Source: Pyrenochaeta sp. MPI-SDFR-AT-0127
Lineage: Eukaryota > Ascomycota > Dothideomycetes > Pleosporales > Cucurbitariaceae
Assembly (NCBI GenBank): GCA_020747015.1
Contig: JAGTJM010000009.1
Span: forward strand, 620,001 to 684,000
Direction: 5' to 3'
DNA: 64,000 bases
This document shows, piece by piece, positions 57,417-64,000 of this stretch. The position numbers and the translations under genes are program-made. How positions within the stretch are numbered: position 1 is the stretch's first letter; every line of letters starts with the position of its first letter. The notes beneath the pieces were generated by a model. It worked only from the letters and a program-made list of their open reading frames with translations, was not told where the DNA came from and made no database searches.

Positions 57417-57480
57417 AACCTGGAATCTCTTGATTACATTGGAATCGTAGTCAAGCGCCTTGCCATTGGGCCATTAGGCC
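57417..57480 (-). pseudogene. Truncated tRNA-Arg (ACG)-like gene
   Basis: On the minus strand the 5' part of a tRNA is clear: acceptor strand GGCCTAA, D arm GGCCCAATGGCAAGGC, anticodon arm CTTGA-CTACGA with an 11-nt insert and TCAAG, which gives anticodon ACG with an intron. The variable region and start of the T arm (AGATTCCAGGTT) follow, but then the sequence departs: no T loop and no 3' acceptor strand TTAGGCC. A stray GTTCGAATCC lies about 40 bp further on, but its flanks do not pair. It is probably a 3'-truncated or interrupted copy 100 bp from the intact tRNA-Gly. Confidence 0.6.
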
Positions 57481-57995
57481 TTTGCTTAGTAATGATGGAA
57501 GAGTTGTAGACATAGGGCATATATGTATTCAATCCCAAATGCCTTTCAATCCATGGCAGTAGGCCTCTTGCATGTTTAGGCATGTCATTTAAGCTAACCG
57601 AGGGGCTATGGATGTTGCGAAGATTTTGCAGAAGAAATTTTTGCTAGTGAGGGATTCATGGGTGGGGCATGCGTACTATAACTAGTAGGGATACTGACCT
57701 CGCACACTTGTATGCTGTACACTTCATGGCTGTTTTCTTTTAAACGAGATGCATTATCCGGTATTGTTGCTTTAGAAGCTTTGCGTCACGGCAGGGCACG
57801 ATTGTTATTCATCTTGGAATGTGGGAAATTTGTATAAACAGTGAGCCTGGAGTGAAGGAGGGTAATGCCACAACGCAACCGAAGATCAAATTTGTATACA
57901 GCAAGAGAAAAAGCAAGTCATACCATCTATAGTTTATCCAATGCGCCCATCTTAAATCAATACACTATCGTTACAAGTATCAAACAAAGATCAGT
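57481..57995. other. Intergenic, upstream of the tRNA-Arg remnant
   Basis: About 515 bp with no gene; it includes the 3' UTR of the HET-like gene. Confidence 0.45.
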
Positions 57996-60080
57996 TTAGG
58001 CCATGAGTACTGGCGCAGCAATGTCCTTTGCAACATGTCCAACGAAAGCGCCGGGGATGTAGGCACCGGCTGAGGTCTTAGCGAAGCCAGGACTTCCGAA
58101 AGACCAACCCAGCTGAGATGTCACCAAGATGGTGGGGTTGGCGCCGGCAGGGGTCTGAGGGAAGAAGATACCATCATCAGTGACAATGTACTCCTTGCTG
58201 CCGCTGTAGTCAACCATTTGAAGGATCTGAATAATCTTCGAGGCAATCGATTTGTCAGTGCCATCATCGGCAATAGCGGGCACATCTTTCTTGAACCACT
58301 GCTGGATGTAATCCTTGCCTCTCTTGCCCAGAGCCGCTGTAGCCTTAAGAGTAACCATGCCGTCAAGAGTAACACCCTTGGCGCTGGAACTGCCGGACTG
58401 GTAGTTGGCGTCACCGGGCATAGTAATGATCGAGTGGAGGGCTCCGGCCTTGGGGTAGAAAGTCTTGAGCTTAGTTGTCTGGCGCTCTGCAGATGTGTAG
58501 ACAAAAGAATAGTCCTTCTTCTTCTCGCAAAGTTCAAAGAGGCGTTCGTAGAGCTCTGCGAGGGTGTCGTGAGGCTTGCTGGCGGGGATCATCTCCAAGG
58601 TGAGAACTCCGTAGAATCCCCAGAAGAAATTCTTGTCACTTTCAACGAAACGACGGTCAAGATTGGCAAGAGCCTCGAATACGGAACCCTCATACGGTGC
58701 CTTAAGCTGACGGGCAAGACCAAGGTCCTCAAGGGCATCCACTTGGGTCAAGTTCTTGCGGATATCCCAAGAGGTCAATTTCGTTTGACCTTTGTAAACG
58801 TCGAGGGCCTCTCCAACCTTCTTGAAAAACTGGAGGTCCTTGATTTGAGCTTCCTTAGCTCCGCTGGCTGCTTTGGCGTTGCGGTCAGTGAAGATGTAGT
58901 TCTTCGCACTGAGCACCTCCTTGTAAGTCCAAATGCTCTTAACCCACTCTTCCTGGTTGAGATCTTTAAGCGCGTTCACTAGATCAGTTGAGGGAGTGGC
59001 AGAGAGGGCGGTTGTTCCGGCAAGAAGAGGAAGAGTCTTAGCGTCGTTCAGGCCAAGAGGTACAATGACTTCGTGTGCAGCGTCGAAAATATTGGATAGG
59101 AGGTCTAGAATTATACCCTTAAGAGGCTTCTCGGCAGGAATGCTGAAGCAGTCAATCCAGAATGCCTCCTGGCCCTGAGGGGCGTTGCGCATGGCACTCT
59201 CGAGCGAAGGCAGCGTCAAGTTGGACATCAGAAAGCCGTCAAAGAATGGGTTAGGAAGGCGGCCGTCATACCAACGGTAGGAGATGGCAGTGAAGTTAGG
59301 GAAAGTGTCCACGTTGGCGGGAGTGCGGAATGCTTCTGTTAGATACCATTCCTTGCCATTGAGTTTGATCGTGCGGTCATTGAGGGCGGGCCTGTCAGCC
59401 GTAACAGGCGCCGGAACGACAAGACGAAGTCGCAAGTTGTCAGGTCCGTCCTCAGATCCATCATCCGGTGTTGTTGGCTTGACAGTGGACTCAACGCGCT
59501 CTGGAACGAAAGGGTTCACTGATTCGACGGGACCATTGCCTACAGGAGTAGGAGTAGAACCCTTGGGAGTAGGGCTGGCCACTGGAACGCCGGCCGCTGG
59601 TGGATTAGCTGCTGGTTTATCGGCTGCCGGAGGGTCGGCTACTGGGGTAGACTTGGCTGGTGTAGGCGTGACGTTAGGTTTAGGCGAGGGCCCGGCCTTA
59701 GGCTTTGGTGAAACAGAGACCTTGGGAGCAGGTTTTGGTGTGAGAGGGGCCTTGGCTTTTGGACTCGCGGGTGGAACGATTGGGGCTCTTGATGTGGGAG
59801 TGACCTTAGGTTTCACAGGCGGGCTAAGCTTTGGGCTTGGTGGAGGAGAAACGGGCTTAGCAGAGGCGCTGACTTTGGCCTTTGGAGCGGGACTTGCTAC
59901 AGGCTTCGGCGCAGCGCTTGCTTTGGGCTTTGGCTTCGCTGCCGCGGCAGGCGAAGCTGCAACGGCCAAGACGTTGACACCATCAATAGCACTTGGAGCT
60001 ATCGGAATGGCTGCGGCGGTGACAACATCGGCTGCTGCAAGCATGAGGCATACTTTGCCTAGAACTGATTGGAGACGCAT
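57996..60080 (-). CDS. HET-domain-like protein with signal sequence and Pro/Ala/Lys-rich stalk
   Basis: Single exon, 694 aa. Residues 1-24 form a signal sequence (MRLQSVLGKVCLMLAAADVV, then TAAA). Residues 40-200 are a low-complexity stalk of Pro, Ala, Lys, Ser and Thr, with PKPK- and SPKP-type repeats. From about 235 the order of motifs matches the heterokaryon-incompatibility (HET) domain: FTAISYRWYDG (265), LTLPSLESAMRNA (288), FWIDCFSIPAEKPLKG (307), IFDAAHEVIVPLG (331) and WVKSIWTYKEVLS (379). These correspond to the family's ALSYxWG, LWIDaiCIdQ, A-x-x-V-LG and W-x-x-R-WtlQE blocks, though the classic Gly, Gln and Arg are replaced. The C-terminal 290 residues are not recognised. Family knowledge: HET domains trigger cell death on non-self contact, inside cells. 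Secretion or membrane anchoring of this one is inferred from the N-terminus. Confidence 0.75.
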   Translation of the reverse strand: MRLQSVLGKVCLMLAAADVVTAAAIPIAPSAIDGVNVLAVAASPAAAAKPKPKASAAPKPVASPAPKAKVSASAKPVSPPPSPKLSPPVKPKVTPTSRAPIVPPASPKAKAPLTPKPAPKVSVSPKPKAGPSPKPNVTPTPAKSTPVADPPAADKPAANPPAAGVPVASPTPKGSTPTPVGNGPVESVNPFVPERVESTVKPTTPDDGSEDGPDNLRLRLVVPAPVTADRPALNDRTIKLNGKEWYLTEAFRTPANVDTFPNFTAISYRWYDGRLPNPFFDGFLMSNLTLPSLESAMRNAPQGQEAFWIDCFSIPAEKPLKGIILDLLSNIFDAAHEVIVPLGLNDAKTLPLLAGTTALSATPSTDLVNALKDLNQEEWVKSIWTYKEVLSAKNYIFTDRNAKAASGAKEAQIKDLQFFKKVGEALDVYKGQTKLTSWDIRKNLTQVDALEDLGLARQLKAPYEGSVFEALANLDRRFVESDKNFFWGFYGVLTLEMIPASKPHDTLAELYERLFELCEKKKDYSFVYTSAERQTTKLKTFYPKAGALHSIITMPGDANYQSGSSSAKGVTLDGMVTLKATAALGKRGKDYIQQWFKKDVPAIADDGTDKSIASKIIQILQMVDYSGSKEYIVTDDGIFFPQTPAGANPTILVTSQLGWSFGSPGFAKTSAGAYIPGAFVGHVAKDIAAPVLMA

Positions 60081-61465
60081 AGCGAGTGTAGTACAGATAT
60101 GTCTGTGAAATGAATGTGTTGGACGGGGGAAAAAAGAAAGAGAGAACGAATGACACTTCGGTGCTGAAAGGAGCGGAGCGAAGGAAAGACCAAGCGGTGG
60201 TGATCAAAAGTACATTCTGGTCTCCTTCTTATACTTACTGCCCTTTAATGCCAAGTTTTTATTTCTGGTCGATGTCATGCATATCAGACCAAGCTTCTCG
60301 CTTGAAACCATGACTATATGGCATATGCTTCATTCAGTTGTAACTCTTTAGTGACTTCACACTGCGAGTAGTATGAGAGAACGTCCATAGAGCATACCTT
60401 CATACTGAGGCCAACATTTGAGCGCATCAAGACCTTTCACAATAGTAAAGAACCTCAATATTGAAGTGAATGGTCTCTTGTGACAAGCCCCTGTCAAGCT
60501 CGGGTTGGCCTAGTAAAACTGGCGGGTACTGTATGTTGTTACAGCCTGCGGCCCCGTGATGTATCTTCGGTCAATTGCTGAAGCCCGCCAAGCATCGCGA
60601 ACATGCTTCAAGGAGGTGACAACGGTGGTGACTCGACGAACATTTTGAGACCAGTGAAAAGGTAAGCGAGGCGAGCGAAACTAATCACCTGCATCAGCTT
60701 CGCACTACGACTGGGCTATTTTCTGGTTTTCCCAAACCCGAAATTGAGAGACACTGGGCAATTGAGTATTCCAGGTATTGAACAAGTGCTCATGTCAGGC
60801 ATGACTATCTGGTTACCTGCACTGTGAAAACGGGCCACAAGCCTAACGTTCGGATAGCGTTAGTCTGTCCTCTCCCGGGTGATTGATTCCGGCTGAGGCG
60901 TCAATGGGTGTGGACTGTTTCACATTCTAAAACATGCAACATCAAGCAATTGGCCCGAAATGTCGTTCTCATAAGTACAAGGAGAACACAATGATTCGCG
61001 TATATTTGTTAGAGAGGGGCCTAGAAGCCTTCGACACATGTAATGGACCCACTATTTTGTGGATGGTTGCACCTCCGCATGATTCATTCTTGAGTGGCAC
61101 CTCAGAAATATGGCCGATATCAATCCGGTGTCACGTTAGATGACGAAAATTGAACCATTTGGATACATGACTTAGACTATGCTATGTGTATTGACTCGCC
61201 AAATTGTGGTGTCTGCCAGCCTTCTAGTTGTATACTACCATTATCTGTCCAAAGCATGTTGAAAATCCTTGGCTTTCACAGCCAACTCAGCTAAGAGGTG
61301 ACAGTTTTCTCGCTCCCTTTATTCCATTTCCCTTCACCAATTGCGAATTAATCAACCCTTTTCTTCTTAATTATTAGTATCCTGCACATTCTGCCTCTTC
61401 TTCCTATGCTCATCATGACTGACTCCCTATCTATAGTTAGCATTGTCCCATTTTCGTGTCAACCT
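60081..61465. other. Intergenic, promoter side of HET-like gene
   Basis: 1.4 kb. On the minus strand a TATA-like agtataagaagg lies about 145 nt upstream of the HET-like start codon (near 60224-60236), followed by a CT-rich leader. The remainder holds short frames only. Confidence 0.5.
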
Positions 61466-62919
61466 TCAACCTCTTACCCTTAGGCCTATGCCACGCTCCT
61501 CCGCGTGCCTCTTAACAATCTGTTTATTGCTTTCCGTTGGGCTCTTGGCATCACCCAAGGCCATCATTTGGTATAACGCATCTGAATGGTTGATTTTATT
61601 GGGGTCTATAATGCCAGCCTTCAGTGCGAGAGTAATGGCGTCTCTACGTCCGTCTTCAGTATCATTGTAGATAAGAAGTGTAGACCCTGACTGATGCTGA
61701 TGCTGCTCGGTCTCGCTGTGTTGCTCGGTCTTCGACTTGCATTCCTGTTTGGACCGCTTGATGCTGGAAGGTGGCGGCATTGTCGACTTGCGGTTCTTCT
61801 TCTTTTGTTGCGCAGAGCGCTTTTGGCTGGCGGATTGAGCAACGAGAACGGTATTTTTACTGATCGCCTTGTCTTTTGCAATTAGAGCGGCGCGCTTTGA
61901 TCCATACTGCTGCTTCTGTGTTGGATGCTCTGCGCTTGAGCTGAAGTCATTAATTACTACGGTATCACTGCAGAGCACCTTTTGAGTAGCAGCACGGCTG
62001 TCATTGCGATGGGGGAGGCTGTTATGCAGCAGCGTGACGTAGGCCCGATCCCCCGGGTTCGTTTGGGCCGCAAGATTATCGGGACTCAAAAGTTCACGAT
62101 TATCAGCAGTAATCATTTGGCTGAAGTGACGCGAAGCCTTTTGACACGAAGCCTTGTCCCAATGTGCAAGAGTCGTATGGGTTTCAGGAGGAGCCCCCAT
62201 GACGATGCCAGTGATAGCATCAATGCCTTCACGCTTCGCATGTGACCACTTGCTGAATGCGGTGTCCATGTATGTAAGTACAGATTCTGGATCATCTGAG
62301 TCGTCATGCATTGAGTCGTCTTTGTTGAAGGTAGATTTATGGACGTCTTTAGTGGCGGATTTGGTATGCCTTTTTACAATCAGTCTTGTTTGATGTACGA
62401 CCAGCGATGTACTTACAACTGCGTTGCGCTCTTATCGATCATCTCATTCTCCTCGTGTAACGTGGATATGACAGTATTGGGAGCATTGAGAGACCAACTA
62501 CTTGAGCTGCTGCCAGGCGATGAGGACTCCGAGCAGGGACGTCGAATCCATGTTTGGCCTGGAGGGCCTTCTGAAGGCAGAGCGTGTGATGTGCTTGGAT
62601 CTTTGACCAAACAATGTTGCTGAGCTTCCTTATAGCGATTGAACACTTTGTCGTGGGAGACGCGAAACTGAGGCTCCGGCAGCAACTTGAGAGCAGTTGG
62701 CAAGTTGGGCGGCTGTTCAGGAGATCTATAGAACAGCGGCTGATCCCTAGGTTTGCCATTGCTTCCATCCTTGAACAACGGAATGTCTCCATCTATGATA
62801 TTGAGAAAAGCTTGCACTTGCTCCTTGTCAAAGTGGGGTATGTCTTCGATTAGCTTTGGCGTGTTATTGCGAATCCACTTGAGCGCATCCGGTTCCGTCG
62901 CTGAATAGTATCGAGGCAT
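61466..62919 (-). CDS. Unrecognised two-exon gene, basic serine-rich protein
   Basis: I do not recognise the family. Exons 62919-62417 and 62369-61466 join in phase through a 47-nt intron (GTAAGT...GACTGAT...AAAAAG) to 468 aa. The start MPRYYSATEPDALKWIRNN at 62919 is preferred to the upstream in-frame ATG at 63057, whose extra 46 residues look like leader sequence. The first 90 residues look folded (DALKWIRNNTPKLIEDIPHF, EQVQAFLNIIDGDIP). The middle is mixed. Residues 310-390 are Lys/Ser/Gln-rich with a likely nuclear signal (SQKRSAQQKKKNRKS). No signal peptide or membrane segment is seen. The C-terminus ends RHAEERGIGLRVRG. It may be lineage-restricted; a nuclear role is a guess. Confidence 0.7.
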
Positions 62920-63737
62920 CGTATAGCAATGGAAATAAAGCAATAAATCGGGTATATGTTGTAACGGGGTCAATGTACAGATTACAGTTGACTCAAAAAG
63001 TGCACGTTGAGAGTCCGCCAGAAAAGTGGAGTATATGGTTAGCTGGCAAACGGGCAAAATCGTGAAATGAGCGTGAGTGAAGCAGCGACGTCAAGAGCTC
63101 CCTGAGTTTAGGCAGCTGCATAAGCTGCTTAAAGTCTATTGGTTGTCACATTTGAGTTGAATGGGAAGATAACATAACCCTGTTGCATTTTCTCAAGATC
63201 GGCACACAAAGTCGTAAGGGTTGGTCACAAAATGTTGCACAAAATGTTAAGAACACTCTAATGCTCTTCTCTTAAGAAATGAAATAATTCCGAGCATTAT
63301 TAGTATAACTCTGAGCGTATAGTTTGCGGGAGCGATATATTCATTCAGTGATTAAAGGACATCAAGAAATTCGGTGAACAGATTGGTCTACGAAAAATGA
63401 TTCAACTACGGAGGCAATGACATGAGCTTGTATGTGCGGCAGTAGCTGACAGTAGCAGACATCTTTGAATGTTGGACATGAAAACTTTTGCGGGCCACCA
63501 GCAACAGCATGAAGGACGATGTCGAATTGAGATTCCAACATTCGCAGCTGCAGACCATGAAGTGAGGACCTTCAAGACAAGCTGTGGCGTTTCACGTGTA
63601 TCCTATACGACTTACACTGCTTGTACTCTTCAATATATGCCACAAACCCATATGCCTAAGAGTATGTAAGGTAATCATTCAAGGGCTTGAAGAAGACTGA
63701 GAGAATCGATATAATAAAATATCTTGCTATAGCTAGC
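62920..63737. other. Intergenic, no gene recognised
   Basis: About 800 bp of AT-rich sequence upstream of the unknown gene. No repeat or RNA gene was noticed. Confidence 0.45.
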
Positions 63738-64000
63738 CTAGCGTAATTTGACCAACATGTTCGTCCATGTATCACTGCCGAGTTCCTCCATCTCAATGCA
63801 CGGCAGGAAATCAAGAGCTTCGTAAATATTGATCTTCTCGAGAGCATGATTCCTCAGCCTGCTAGCCGAATCATATATGCTCTTGCAGTAGCTATGACAC
63901 TCACGCGCTACACCGCATTAGGAAGTCGACAAGATTTATCCGTAGTGACAAGACCTCCCAAAGCTGCAGAGCATCGGTCATTGGCTACAGAAAGTCGTTC
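63738..64000 (-). CDS. 3' end of an unidentified gene (runs off right edge)
   Basis: The last exon, about 63907-63738, reads ...SIYDSASRLRNHALEK, INIYEALDFLPCIEMEEL, GSDTWTNMLVKLR and stop, with the balanced composition of a real protein C-terminus. An acceptor-like GGTGTAG with a CCTAAT branch lies just upstream (about 63908-63916). Further upstream another frame is open to the window edge (ERLSVANDRCSAALGG), so at least one intron is likely, but its donor could not be fixed. No family was recognised. The start and most of the gene lie outside the window. Confidence 0.55.

Noticed and set aside
58218..58982. 254-codon plus-strand frame
   Set aside because: Antisense to the HET-like coding region, without its own motifs.
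59284..60108. 274-codon plus-strand frame, Gly/Thr-rich
   Set aside because: It is the reverse complement of the HET-like protein's Pro-rich stalk. A low-complexity antisense shadow.

Overview
This window is nuclear DNA from a filamentous ascomycete (Pezizomycotina). The gene set fits Dothideomycetes, probably Pleosporales; that rank is inference, since no marker sequence was compared. Genes sit well apart on both strands and carry short (about 45-80 nt) GT-AG spliceosomal introns with CTRAC/CTNA-like branch sites. No bacterial, viral or operon-like organisation is present. Most proteins are split over several exons. I rebuilt the gene models by joining exons and checked that the spliced lengths are multiples of three.

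Layout, left to right. 0-5 kb: the 5' part of a secreted cupredoxin-like protein gene, running off the left edge, and a seven-exon class II histone deacetylase (Hda1 type) with an Arb2-like tail. 6.8-10.9 kb: GAPDH and cytochrome c oxidase subunit 5, divergently transcribed around a 2 kb spacer. 13-24.8 kb: a 1126-aa protein of unknown function, a YAT-family amino-acid permease, a secreted GH55 exo-beta-1,3-glucanase and the 48-aa import subunit Tom5. 25-31 kb: an FG nucleoporin (Nup57/Nup54), divergent from a complex I CHCH subunit; a doubtful hypothetical locus; and the anaphase-promoting complex subunit Apc15. 30.6-37.4 kb: a nearly gene-free interval that becomes GC-rich just before a short SPT23/MGA2-like regulator. 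40.7-45.7 kb: mitochondrial ClpX, divergent from glycogen branching enzyme. 45.7-52 kb: repeat-bearing DNA (a fold-back MITE-like element, a decayed 54-bp tandem array and an 18-bp minisatellite) on both sides of the ATP synthase beta gene. 52-57 kb: elongation factor Iws1/Spn1, divergent from the 3'-end-processing factor Pcf11. 57-64 kb: an intron-containing tRNA-Gly, a truncated tRNA-Arg, a secreted or membrane-anchored HET-like protein, an unrecognised two-exon gene and the 3' end of another gene.

Functionally this is mostly housekeeping: respiration and mitochondria (cox5, atp2, tom5, complex I, clpX), carbon metabolism (gpd, branching enzyme), chromatin and transcription (hda1, iws1, pcf11, SPT23-like), nuclear pore and cell cycle. 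It is not a biosynthetic cluster. The most unusual item is the HET-domain-like protein with an N-terminal signal sequence and a 160-residue Pro/Ala/Lys-rich stalk (57996-60080), because HET proteins are normally cytosolic.
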